Source: Streptomyces mesophilus
Lineage (GTDB): Bacteria; Actinomycetota; Actinomycetes; Streptomycetales; Streptomycetaceae
DNA length: 64,000 nt
Assembly (NCBI RefSeq): GCF_011044995.1
Contig: NZ_JAAKZW010000004.1
Location: 103,494 to 167,493 of the forward strand
Direction of reading: 5' to 3'
Part shown: positions 33,834 to 42,376 of the stretch, piece after piece
Position numbering within the stretch: the stretch's first letter is position 1
How the letters are laid out: every line of letters starts with the position of its first letter
Translations under genes and position numbers: made by a program
Notes under the pieces: model-generated
What the model saw: only the letters and a program-made list of their open reading frames with translations
Databases searched by the model: none
Told to the model about the DNA's origin: nothing

Positions 33834-36575
33834 ATGTGGCACGTATCGAGTGTGCCGCCCGGGCCCGAACGCAGACCCCGTGCCCGCAGAAGAGCGCGGC
33901 GGACAGCGATCACGACGCTGGCCGCCGCATCGCTCGCCGTGACGCTGCTCCAGGCGCCAGCCACCGCGCAGCCCGAGGGGGGAGACCCGGGCGGCGCGGT
34001 CGCCAAGAGCGAGGCGGTGAACGCGCAGGCCGCACCGGCGCCGTACGAGATGCCCACGTACGACCCGGCGCCGCGCACCCGCGCCGAAGAACCGCCGCCG
34101 CGGCCCGCACCGGAGTCGTACGAGGACTTCCGGCCGGGTCTGCGCAGGCTGCTCGAGGACCTGCGCTCCGGCCGCCTCAACGAGGAAGCCTTCGTCAACC
34201 ACGCCTACGCCAAGCTCGGTTACCTGGGCGGTGTGCCCCAGCACTACCGGGACGACCAGCTGCCCGCGGAGCAGCGGGTCATCCTCGGGATGACGCTCGG
34301 CCGTGAACTCGCCGGTCTCGGCCACCCCGTGCGCCGGAGCATCCAGAACCGGATGGCCCAGGCCGACATCCTGCGTCCCCTGATCGCCCGCCAGGCGGAG
34401 ACTCCTGCGGCGCTCGCCGTCCCGCTGAGCGAGTGCGGGCAGCGGGGCAAGCTGCCGGGCGTGTTCGACTGCCTGCACCAGAGCGCCAACTTCTCGGTGT
34501 TCTACAACGCCGCGGGCGACAACGCCGTCAACCCGTACGACGGCTCCGGTGACGCCGCCCAAGGGGACGTGCAGGACAACGGAGTCCCCAACTACGTGGA
34601 GCGGATGACCCGTTCGCTCGAAGAGGGACGCAAGACGTACTCCTCGCTCGGCTACGCTCCCCGCGAGGACCACGACAAGAAGGTCACCCTCTTCCTCGGC
34701 TCGACGCACGTCGAACCCGGTGTGGGCTTCGTCCAGCCCTATGAGCTCGCCGACGCGAACATCATCCACATCGGCACGGACTTCGACTCCTCGGACGTGG
34801 CGGAGGAGTTCTATCTGCCGCGCCATGAGCTGTTCCACTCGATGCAGTACAAGTACGTCGGCTGGAGCCTGATCTGGAACATGCGGAGCCTCAACGCGTG
34901 GATGGAGGCGACCGCCGAGTGGGGCGCCCATCAGGCCGTGGCCGCCGACCCCGCGGTTCCCTCCGGCAGCCGCTACATCTACGCCAACGACCTCGACGAA
35001 TTCCTGGCGCGGCCCGAGGAGGAGCTGACCAAGCAGGACGGCTTCGGCGGCGGACGCCAGTACGGGGCGTTCATCTTCGCCGAGTTCCTCGACGAGCGGC
35101 TCGGCGCGGATGCGATCCGGCACTCGTGGGAGCGGATCGAGGACGCCTGGTTCCCGGACGGCGCCACCGAGATCCGCGACATGATCACGGACGACTACGA
35201 CCGTGATGTGCACGAGGAGATCCGCGTCTTCGGTGTCGCCAACTACCAGCTGTGCGGCGGCAGTACGGCCGCGGACTACGGCTCGTACTGGCGCTACCAG
35301 GACGGCGACGCCGACGACTGGTGCAGCGCCTTGGGCACCACCGGAGCGGACGGCCCCCTCGCGGTGGCCCGCCCCAAGCACGAGACCATCACCCTGCCCG
35401 CCGACGGCAAGGCCTCCGGGAAGTGGACCGTCAAGGGCGGCGGGGTGCACTACGTGGACCTCGTCGGTCAGGCCGACCCCTCCAAGCTCTGGAACATGGC
35501 CGTCCGCACGATGCAGGACGACGACAAGCGCCTGACGTTCACCGTCGTCAACTGGGAGAAGATTCCCCGCCGTTGCCTCGCGGACGACAAGAGCGCCCGT
35601 GAGGAGGACAAGACTCTCGACACGCGTATCGGCGGCAACTGCAACGTCGTCACGCTGATGATCAGCCACGGCCGGCCCGGTGACGGCGAGGAGGAAGGCC
35701 GCTGGGAGACCAAGTACACCTCTCTGTTCGGCGGTTCGGTCGGCACCACGGACGTGCAGATCGGCGTCCAGCCGGGCGGCAACCTGATCACTCAGGGCGG
35801 CACACCCAGCGCGGGCACCAAGACCACCGAGGTGGGCCTGCGGCACAGGCCCACGAACTACGAGGCCGTCTCGGCCGTGGCCTGCCACTGCGAGGGCTGG
35901 GGCATCCAGGTCACCCCGCCGGGCGGCGTCGGCCAGTGGAGCGGCTGGTCGCACGGTGTCCAAGGGCTCTCGGAGAACGCCGAGATCACGGAGTTCACCA
36001 CGACACCGACCACCGCGAAGTCGACGGTCCGTCTGGTCGGCACCGACTACCCGGTGTACGTCACGCATGAGTACCGGCCGTCCGCACGGCCCGAGTTGTA
36101 CGACGTCACCGTGACGGTCACGTCCCTCGCGCCGCCCGGCGACCAGCCGCACATCAGCTATCGCCGGGTCGTCGACTGGGACGTGGAGCCGACACCGCTC
36201 AAGGAGTACGTCACCCTCAAGGCGGACCATCCGAAGGTCGAGTTCGCCAGCGACTACGGACTCGCCGGACCCGACCCCGGATCCGGCCGGCCCAAGCTGC
36301 ACCACGAGGGCTCCTTCACCGACGCCGGACCGTACGACCAGGGCACCGTCCTGGACGTGAGCGTTCCGGTGGAGCCGGTGCCGGGCAATCCCAATGCGGG
36401 TCTGGTGGGCGAGTTCCACCTCTATTACGGTGCGGCGGCCACCGAGGCCAAGGCACTCGAGGCCCTCAACGCGGTGAACGCGCCCGTGTACTCGCTCGCC
36501 AAGCCGAGTACGCCGGGGAACCCGGGCAGCGGGGCGCCGGCCACGTTCGTGCTCGGGTACCGGCCGGTGACCTGA
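33834..36575 (+). CDS. Large secreted zinc metalloprotease-like protein (MXAN_6640-type)
   Basis: A 913-aa exported protein. A signal peptide (RRTAITTLAAASLAVTLLQAPATAQP) follows an Arg-rich start; ATG 33834 has GGGGGGAAC upstream. HELFH at 331-335 is an HExxH zinc motif and MEATAEW (Glu358) provides the third ligand expected for gluzincin-like proteases, as in the MXAN_6640 family of putative metalloproteases. Residues 100-290 form a propeptide-like region; the C-terminal ~450 residues are beta-rich (repeated VDLVGQADPS-type and VTVTSLAPPGDQPHISYRRVVDWD segments), possibly substrate-binding. Function is inferred from motifs. It is divergent from the Ser/Thr kinase gene. Confidence 0.72.
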   Translation: MWHVSSVPPGPERRPRARRRARRTAITTLAAASLAVTLLQAPATAQPEGGDPGGAVAKSEAVNAQAAPAPYEMPTYDPAPRTRAEEPPPRPAPESYEDFRPGLRRLLEDLRSGRLNEEAFVNHAYAKLGYLGGVPQHYRDDQLPAEQRVILGMTLGRELAGLGHPVRRSIQNRMAQADILRPLIARQAETPAALAVPLSECGQRGKLPGVFDCLHQSANFSVFYNAAGDNAVNPYDGSGDAAQGDVQDNGVPNYVERMTRSLEEGRKTYSSLGYAPREDHDKKVTLFLGSTHVEPGVGFVQPYELADANIIHIGTDFDSSDVAEEFYLPRHELFHSMQYKYVGWSLIWNMRSLNAWMEATAEWGAHQAVAADPAVPSGSRYIYANDLDEFLARPEEELTKQDGFGGGRQYGAFIFAEFLDERLGADAIRHSWERIEDAWFPDGATEIRDMITDDYDRDVHEEIRVFGVANYQLCGGSTAADYGSYWRYQDGDADDWCSALGTTGADGPLAVARPKHETITLPADGKASGKWTVKGGGVHYVDLVGQADPSKLWNMAVRTMQDDDKRLTFTVVNWEKIPRRCLADDKSAREEDKTLDTRIGGNCNVVTLMISHGRPGDGEEEGRWETKYTSLFGGSVGTTDVQIGVQPGGNLITQGGTPSAGTKTTEVGLRHRPTNYEAVSAVACHCEGWGIQVTPPGGVGQWSGWSHGVQGLSENAEITEFTTTPTTAKSTVRLVGTDYPVYVTHEYRPSARPELYDVTVTVTSLAPPGDQPHISYRRVVDWDVEPTPLKEYVTLKADHPKVEFASDYGLAGPDPGSGRPKLHHEGSFTDAGPYDQGTVLDVSVPVEPVPGNPNAGLVGEFHLYYGAAATEAKALEALNAVNAPVYSLAKPSTPGNPGSGAPATFVLGYRPVT

Positions 36576-36713
36576 GCCGGGCGCGGTGAACGGGTAGGAG
36601 GCGGGCGGCCGGTCCTGACGACGGCCGCCCGTCGCCTGTCCGGGGCCTGAGCCGCCGCTGGGCAGGGCGTATCGTGCAAGGTCGGCGCGGTACGTGGGAA
36701 GGATTCATCAGCA

Positions 36714-39700
36714 GTGGGGGACGACGAGCCGCGGGGGCGGGACGAGGAGCTGCGGGTGCTCGGCGGACCCCGCGAAGAGCAGCAGGTGCCTGGTGAGCGG
36801 CGCGAAGAGGCGCGAGTGGCCGGTGGGCCCCGCAAAGAGGCGCGAGTGACCGGCGGTCGGCACGAAGGCGCGCCGGTGTTCCGTGGGCGGGACGACGAGG
36901 TGCGGCGGATCGACGAGCTGCTCGCGGCCGCCCGCGACGGGGTGAGCGGGGCGCTGCTCGTCCATGGGGAAGCCGGGATCGGCAAGACCACGCTGCTCGA
37001 TTACGCCGCCGCTCGGGCGGCCGACGGGATGCGCGTGCTGCGCATCGAGGGCGTCGAGTCGGAGACGGACCTCGCCTTCGGGGGGCTGCACCAGCTGTTC
37101 CTGCCCGCGCTCGACCTCCTCGACCGGCTGCCGGACGCGCAGGCCACGGCGCTGCGGGCGATCTTCGGCCTGGCCGGCGGCGCGGTGCACGACCGCTTCG
37201 TCGTGGGCCTGGCCGCGCTGTCCACGCTCGCGGAGGCCGCGGCCGAGCGCCCGGTGCTGTGTGTGATCGACGACGTGCAGTGGCTCGACCAACCGTCCGT
37301 GGACGTCCTGGCGTTCGCTGCCCGCCGGCTGTGCGCCGAGGGTGTCGTGATGCTGTTCGGGCTGAGGGACGGGGGTGGGTCCGGAGCGGGGCATACCGGC
37401 CGTGGGTCCGGATCGGGGGATACGGGCGACGCGTCTGTCACGGACGACGCGCCTCGGTTCAAGGGCATACCCCGGCTCCCTCTCGCGGGCCTCGACCGTC
37501 AGTCGGCCGCGGCTCTGCTGACCGGGCTGCTGCCGCCGGTCGCGGACCGGATCGCCGAGCAGGCGCAGGGCAATCCGCTCGCCCTGCGCGTCCTTGCCGA
37601 CGCGCTCACGCTGGCCCAACGGGAGGGACAGCTGGGCCCGTTGGCGCTGCCGGACGACGTCTCCCCGCTGCCCGGCCGCCTGCAGGATCTCATCGCGCAA
37701 CGGATCGGACGGCTGCCCGCGGCCACCCGAGCCGTGCTCACGGTGGCCGCCGCCGACGACACGGGGGAGCTCGCCGTGGTGGTGGGGGCCATCGGCCGGT
37801 TCGGTGGCACGGTGGCCGACCTCGAACCCGCCGAACAGGCCGGAATCGTACGGCTTTCGGCCGCGGCCGTGCGCTTCGGGCACCCGCTGAGCCGGTACGC
37901 GGCCTATCAGTCCGCGCCGCTCGCCCGGCGCATTGCCGCCCATCAGGCGCTCGCGGCGGCGCTGGACTCCGAACGGCATGCGCACCGCCGCGCCTGGCAC
38001 CTGGCCGCCGCGGCGACCGGCCCCGACGAGCAGGTCGCCAGGGAGCTGGAACGGGTCGCCGCCTGGGCCGGCAGCCGGCAGGGGGCGGCCTCCGCGTCCG
38101 CGGCGTACGAGCGGGCGGCGCAGCTCACGGCCGACCCGCACCTGCGCGCACGGCGTCTGATCGACGCGGCGCAGAAGGCGAGCGAGTCCGGCCAGGACGA
38201 ACGCTGCCGCCGCCTCGCCGACCAGGTCCCGCTTCCGCTGTCGGACCCGGCCTCGGCGGCGGACCTCGCCCGGGCCCGCGCGGTCGTCGAGCTGGGATAC
38301 GGCAGCCCGGTGCGGGCGGCTCGCACGCTGCTCGCGTGCGTGGACGAGCTGGGGCTTGTCGGCGGCGACACACTGGGGTTCGCCGGCAGCGACCCATTGG
38401 GGCTTGCCGACGGCGACACATCGAGGTTCGCCGACCGCGACACATTCGGGCTCGTCGGCAGCGACACGTCGGGGCTCGCCGGCGCCGACAAGATGGCGCC
38501 CCTGCTGACCGAGGCGCTGCACGCGGCGCTGTCCGCGGAGGACACCGGGCTGCTGGCGGAGATCGCCGCCCGCGCTCCGCACCTGCCCGAACTGGCCGTT
38601 GCGGCCTGGCTGTTCCCGATCGGGGCGCCCGACTCGCCCGCCGCACACCCGCCACCCGCCGGTCACGACTCCCCACCGCCCACCGGCGACGACCACATGG
38701 CACTCCTGATGGCCGCCCACTGCGCGCATCTCCTCGCCGACCACCCCCGCGCGTACGAGCACGCCACCGCAGCCGTCGCCCGGTGTCGCGCCAGCGGGAT
38801 CGGCGGCTGGCTGCCCACGGCGCTTGATCTGCTCGCGCGGGTCGAGACGGCGCTCGGCAGGACCGGCCACGCGCAGGAGCACGCCACCGAGGGGCTCTAC
38901 CTCGCCGACTCTTACGACCTGGACCACCGGGCAGCCCATCTGCGCTCCCGCCTTGCGCTGCTCGCCGCCGTCCAGGGCCGCGAGGCGGACGTGCGCGAGC
39001 AGGCCGAGGAAGCTCTCGCCTACGCACGCCCGCGTGGCGTCGGACGGGCCACGGCGGACGCCCTGCACGCGCTCGGGCTGCTCGAACTCGGTCTGGGTCG
39101 CGCCGAGTCGGCGCTCGCACAGTTGCGTGCCGCGGCCCGCGAACGGGCCCACCCCGCACTCGCGCAGCACCTGCTCCCGGACCTCGTCGAGGCCGCCGTC
39201 CGCGCCGGGCGGCCGGACGAGGCGGGGGAACCGGCGGCCCGCCTCGCGGCCTGGGCCGCCACCGTCGGGCAGCCCGCGCTCACCGCGCTGTCCCACCGCT
39301 GCACGGCCCTGACCGGCCCGGACGAGCAGGCGGCCGAGCACTACACGCAGGCCCTGGTCCTGCACGAGCACGGCAGCGCGCACGACCGCGCCCGCACCGC
39401 ACTCCTCTACGGAGAGTGGCTACGGCGCCGACGCCACAACGTCGAGGCCCGCGAGCACCTGCGTACCGCGATGGAGATCTTTGCGAGAGCGGGCGCCGCG
39501 CCATGGGCGGACCGGGCACGCGCCGAGCTCGAAGCCGCCGGGGAAGCGCACGACCCGGGCACGGACACCCGGATCGGCCGGCTCAGTCCGCAGGAACGCG
39601 AGGTCGTACGGCTCGCCGCCACCGGGGCGACCAACCGCGAGATCGCCACGCAGCTGTTCCTCAGCCCGCGCACGGTCGGCCACCACCTCTACCGCGCCTT

Positions 39701-39755
39701 CCCCAAGCTCGGCGTCAGCTCCCGTACGGAACTGTCCGACCTTCTGGAGTCATGA
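36714..39755 (+). CDS. LAL-type LuxR regulator, AAA-TPR-HTH
   Basis: A 1013-aa transcriptional activator of the large ATP-binding LuxR (LAL) family. Walker A GEAGIGKTT lies near residue 85-93, Walker B LCVIDDVQWLDQPS near 182-195, and the LuxR HTH (LSPQEREVVRLAATGATNREIATQLFLSPRTVGHHL) is in the last 60 residues. The long middle is helical, TPR/MalT-like. Two in-frame repeats are unusual: 10-aa units at residues 13-62 and 8-aa units at 546-593. Start GTG 36714 is tentative; an alternative is a later GTG at 36876. Such regulators often drive antibiotic or sugar-uptake clusters; no such cluster is adjacent. Confidence 0.85.
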   Translation: MGDDEPRGRDEELRVLGGPREEQQVPGERREEARVAGGPRKEARVTGGRHEGAPVFRGRDDEVRRIDELLAAARDGVSGALLVHGEAGIGKTTLLDYAAARAADGMRVLRIEGVESETDLAFGGLHQLFLPALDLLDRLPDAQATALRAIFGLAGGAVHDRFVVGLAALSTLAEAAAERPVLCVIDDVQWLDQPSVDVLAFAARRLCAEGVVMLFGLRDGGGSGAGHTGRGSGSGDTGDASVTDDAPRFKGIPRLPLAGLDRQSAAALLTGLLPPVADRIAEQAQGNPLALRVLADALTLAQREGQLGPLALPDDVSPLPGRLQDLIAQRIGRLPAATRAVLTVAAADDTGELAVVVGAIGRFGGTVADLEPAEQAGIVRLSAAAVRFGHPLSRYAAYQSAPLARRIAAHQALAAALDSERHAHRRAWHLAAAATGPDEQVARELERVAAWAGSRQGAASASAAYERAAQLTADPHLRARRLIDAAQKASESGQDERCRRLADQVPLPLSDPASAADLARARAVVELGYGSPVRAARTLLACVDELGLVGGDTLGFAGSDPLGLADGDTSRFADRDTFGLVGSDTSGLAGADKMAPLLTEALHAALSAEDTGLLAEIAARAPHLPELAVAAWLFPIGAPDSPAAHPPPAGHDSPPPTGDDHMALLMAAHCAHLLADHPRAYEHATAAVARCRASGIGGWLPTALDLLARVETALGRTGHAQEHATEGLYLADSYDLDHRAAHLRSRLALLAAVQGREADVREQAEEALAYARPRGVGRATADALHALGLLELGLGRAESALAQLRAAARERAHPALAQHLLPDLVEAAVRAGRPDEAGEPAARLAAWAATVGQPALTALSHRCTALTGPDEQAAEHYTQALVLHEHGSAHDRARTALLYGEWLRRRRHNVEAREHLRTAMEIFARAGAAPWADRARAELEAAGEAHDPGTDTRIGRLSPQEREVVRLAATGATNREIATQLFLSPRTVGHHLYRAFPKLGVSSRTELSDLLES
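36750..36899 (+). repeat. 30-bp degenerate tandem repeat (x5) at the start of the LAL gene
   Basis: Five consecutive 30-bp units encode LRVLGGPREE, QQVPGERREE, ARVAGGPRKE, ARVTGGRHEG and APVFRGRDDE. The last runs into the normal AAA domain, so the first ~50 residues look like a repeat-expanded N-terminus. Confidence 0.6.
38349..38492 (+). repeat. 24-bp tandem repeat (x6) inside the LAL gene
   Basis: Six in-frame 24-bp units encode LGLVGGDT, LGFAGSDP, LGLADGDT, SRFADRDT, FGLVGSDT and SGLAGADK. It inserts a Gly/Asp-rich segment into the TPR-like middle domain and is likely length-variable between strains. Confidence 0.75.
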
Positions 39756-40694
39756 GGCGGAAGGCACCGAGTAGACCATCCGGATCTCCGTGACCCGGAA
39801 GCCGGCGCGCGCGAAGGCCGCGGCCATCGGCACGTTCCCCTGGTCCGTGGTGGCGGTGATCCGCTCCGCGCCGGCCGCGGCCTGGAAGCGGGTGATCTCG
39901 GCGAGCACCTCGTCCACGTAGCCACGGCCGCGGAACTCCGGGAGCACCCCTATATAGCCGACATTGCGGGCATACGGTGTCGCCGAGGGAATCGCCAGGC
40001 CCACGACCGCGCCGTCGGCGTCGTACGCGAGCCGCCACCAGTCGCGTTCCCCGAGGCAGTCCAGATAGAAGTCCATCGCCTTGCGGGCCGCGGCATCCGC
40101 GCCGACTTCGGCGATGTCCTTACGGGTACTTGCGTCCAGGCTGCCCTCGGCGATCCCGCGGAACACCGGCAGGAACTCCTCGTCCGTGGCGGCGGCAAAG
40201 GTCAGCCGGGTCCCGGCGGCCGGCAGTGCGGCGTCGGGTGTCCACTCCAGTTGCAGCCGCTCCACCACGTGGCTCAGTCCGGCGGCCAGCGCGCCGTCGT
40301 GGCGCCACTCGGCGGCGGCGGACACGGCCGGGTCGTCGCGCCAGCCGTCGGTGAGCTTCACGGTGAGGATCGGCAGGTCGGCCGCGCCCCGCGCCGTGAA
40401 GCTCTCGAGGCCGGCGGCCAGCAGGCCCGCCGCGACCTTGGCGCGGTCCGGCACCGAGGCGTCCACCCACAGGCAGTCGAGATCGACCGGGTGCTCGGCG
40501 GTCGACTGCCCCCACCACAGCGCGCGGCCCACCACCCGGCCCTCGTCCTCGGCCAGCCAGGTCCACTCGGGCCGGTACATCCGCTGGCGCAACTCGTCCA
40601 GGTAACGGTCGGCGGGAATCCAGCCCACGGGCTCGTCGACCACGACAGCCGCCACGCGGTCGGTGTCGGCGTCGGTCGCAGATCGGAACAGCAT
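39750..40694 (-). CDS. GNAT acetyltransferase (two GNAT-like halves)
   Basis: A 314-aa protein. The N-terminal half (MLFRSATDADTDRVAAVVVDEP ... LAEDEGRVVGRALWWG) resembles a GNAT without a clear acetyl-CoA loop. The C-terminal half contains NVGYIGVLPEFRGRGYVDEVLAE, the typical V-P-x-x-R-G-R-G acetyl-CoA-binding segment. The substrate is unknown. It is convergent with the LAL gene, overlapping by 6 bp (39750-39755). A 28-bp motif lies 54 bp before its start (40749-40776) and is shared with the DHFR-like gene at 42134. Confidence 0.82.
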   Translation of the reverse strand: MLFRSATDADTDRVAAVVVDEPVGWIPADRYLDELRQRMYRPEWTWLAEDEGRVVGRALWWGQSTAEHPVDLDCLWVDASVPDRAKVAAGLLAAGLESFTARGAADLPILTVKLTDGWRDDPAVSAAAEWRHDGALAAGLSHVVERLQLEWTPDAALPAAGTRLTFAAATDEEFLPVFRGIAEGSLDASTRKDIAEVGADAAARKAMDFYLDCLGERDWWRLAYDADGAVVGLAIPSATPYARNVGYIGVLPEFRGRGYVDEVLAEITRFQAAAGAERITATTDQGNVPMAAAFARAGFRVTEIRMVYSVPSAS

Positions 40695-40748
40695 GCGTTC
40701 TCCAAGGTCTTGGTGTGTGCCATCAACCTAGGAAGCCGGCCGGGCGGG

Positions 40749-40776
40749 CCGGTATCGGTCGCCATGACTTAATGCG
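40749..40776 (-). promoter_or_regulatory. Shared 28-bp motif, copy A (GNAT gene)
   Basis: Matches copy B (42207-42234) at 26 of 28 positions; read on the minus strand it is CGCATTA(A/C)GTCATGGCG(A/C)CCGATACCGG. Copy A is also part of an inverted repeat (40760-40768 / 40777-40785). It precedes the GNAT start by 54 bp, so it is a likely regulator site or alternative-sigma promoter. Confidence 0.6.
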
Positions 40777-40811
40777 GTCATGGCGTGACCACGGCAATCG
40801 GTGCATGACAA

Positions 40812-40842
40812 AGGGACGGCGACCGCGCAGGTCGCCGTCCCT
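40812..40842 (-). terminator. 13-bp stem-loop terminator
   Basis: AGGGACGGCGACC and its complement (40812-40824 and 40830-40842) with a 5-nt loop. It is 68 bp downstream of the RibD-like stop at 40910 and shields the GNAT promoter from that transcript. Confidence 0.65.
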
Positions 40843-40909
40843 GGATGTCCAAGAAGCCGGCTGTTCGTTGGGGGATCCCCGATGGAGACGGCGAAGCCCC
40901 GGTTGCTGC

Positions 40910-41521
40910 TCAGCCGGCGTCGCGTTTGCGATAGCGGATATGGGTGGTCAGCGGTGAGTGGAGCACCTCGACGGGCTCGAAATCGAACGTCTCGACGCCG
41001 TCGAAAATGCGCTCGCCGCTGCCGAGCAGCACGGGTGCGATGTCGAGGGTGAGTTCATCGATCACGCCGGCGGTGAGTGCCTGGCGAACCGTCGAAGCGC
41101 CACCGGCGATGTCCACCCCCTTGCCGTCGGCGGCTTCGAGCGCCTGCGCGTAAGCGGCGGCGAAGCCTTCGGTGACGAAGTGAAAGGTGGTCCCTCCCTC
41201 CATCTTGATCGGTTCGTGGGCGTAGCGAGTGAGCACGAAGACCGGGGCGTGGTACGGGGGCTCGGGGCCCCACCATCCGTCCCACGCCTCGTTCCACTCG
41301 CCTCGGACCGGCCCGAACATATTTCGGCCCATGACGTAGGCGCCACGCGGTCGCATCAGCCAACTGACGGCCGTCTTGTTGGCTCCGGTCGCGCGCGGGT
41401 CGCCGATATGCCAGAGATGCAGCTCTTTACCGCGCTTGCCCAACGGATTCTCGCGGCTCTGCTCGGGTCCGGCGACGAAGCCGTCGAGCGAGATGGACAT
41501 GTGGCAGGTGGTGTCGGACAT
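40910..41521 (-). CDS. DHFR/RibD-fold oxidoreductase-like protein (copy 1)
   Basis: A 203-aa RibD C-terminal/dihydrofolate reductase-family protein: MSISLDGFVAGPEQS at the start, PRGAYVMGRNMFGP, VFVLTRYAHEP, GGASTVRQALTAGVIDELTLDIAPVLLGSGERIFDG at the end. The Gly-rich segments fit NADPH binding. Substrates of these stand-alone members are unknown; they are not the folate enzyme. The start ATG 41521 was chosen where homology begins; an upstream in-frame stretch reads through the other DHFR gene. It lies 76 bp below the second DHFR-like gene on the same strand and probably shares its transcript. Confidence 0.82.
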   Translation of the reverse strand: MSDTTCHMSISLDGFVAGPEQSRENPLGKRGKELHLWHIGDPRATGANKTAVSWLMRPRGAYVMGRNMFGPVRGEWNEAWDGWWGPEPPYHAPVFVLTRYAHEPIKMEGGTTFHFVTEGFAAAYAQALEAADGKGVDIAGGASTVRQALTAGVIDELTLDIAPVLLGSGERIFDGVETFDFEPVEVLHSPLTTHIRYRKRDAG

Positions 41522-41597
41522 CAGCCTCTTTCCCAAAGATGGGTCGCGGGTTGCCGTGAGGTCGTCGGACCGCCCGGGAACGGTCCAGGAAATCGTG

Positions 41598-42134
41598 CTA
41601 TTTCGGTGCGTACGTGGCCACCACGATCCCGCTGGTGAGCGTGGTGCTGCCGGTGTGCTTGAGGTGGGTGACGTCCAGGCCGTCCAGGATGCGCTCCCCT
41701 CCACCGGCGATGACGGGCAGGATCCACAGGTGGAACTCGTCCACCAGGCCATGCTCGATCAGGGTCCGGTCGCTGTCCCCCGTACCGAACTTCAGGATGT
41801 CCCGGCCCGGCTGCCGCTTCAGCTCCGCCACCGCCTCCGCCAGGTCGCCGGACAGGACGGTCGCGTTCCAGGGAGCATCCCCGGCGGGCAGCGTGCGCGA
41901 AGCGACGTACTTCGGCATGGAGTTGATGTGGTCGGCGTAGGCATCGGACCGCTGCGGCCAGGCCTGGGCGAAACCCTCGTAGGTCTTGCGGCCCAGCAGC
42001 AGTGCGTCGGCGCGGTCCGCGAGTTTGGCCGCGTAGGCGTCGTGCTCGTCGTCCCAGTAGGGCGGCCCGTATTTCTCCGGCGTCGAGATCACGCCGTCGA
42101 GGGTCAGGAACGTCGTCTCCACCAGCTTGCGCAT
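41598..42134 (-). CDS. DHFR/RibD-fold oxidoreductase-like protein (copy 2)
   Basis: A 178-aa member of the same family: TTFLTLDGVISTPEKYGPPYWDDEHDAYAAKLADRADALLLGRKTYEGFAQAW, then RDILKFGTGDSDRTLIEHGLVDEFHLWILPVIAGGGERILDGLD. It is only distantly similar to the copy at 40910, so the pair is not a recent duplication. A shared 28-bp motif (42207-42234) lies 72 bp upstream, the same element as before the GNAT gene. Role unknown; co-regulation with a GNAT suggests a detoxification or stress set, which is inference. Confidence 0.84.
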   Translation of the reverse strand: MRKLVETTFLTLDGVISTPEKYGPPYWDDEHDAYAAKLADRADALLLGRKTYEGFAQAWPQRSDAYADHINSMPKYVASRTLPAGDAPWNATVLSGDLAEAVAELKRQPGRDILKFGTGDSDRTLIEHGLVDEFHLWILPVIAGGGERILDGLDVTHLKHTGSTTLTSGIVVATYAPK

Positions 42135-42206
42135 GGTCGTCTCCAGATACGTTCGGGTGCGAAGTGTGACGGAAGTGGTGCGAATCTACGAGGGCAGCGG
42201 GAGGGT

Positions 42207-42234
42207 CCGGTATCGGGCGCCATGACGTAATGCG
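42207..42234 (-). promoter_or_regulatory. Shared 28-bp motif, copy B (DHFR-like gene)
   Basis: CCGGTATCGGGCGCCATGACGTAATGCG, differing from copy A at two positions. It is 72 bp upstream of the DHFR-like ATG at 42134. The flanking bases do not extend the similarity much, so the element itself is what is conserved. Confidence 0.6.
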
Positions 42235-42376
42235 TCGATGAGGTCGATGCGTTCCGAGGTCGGTGGTAAGTCAGGTGCCGTCAGGCGTTAGCGTGGTGGC
42301 TGTCGATCCGGCTTGCTGGGCCGACGGGTGCTGTTTTCTGGGGTCACTGAGAGAAATTGCAGGTCAGAGCGGTTCT

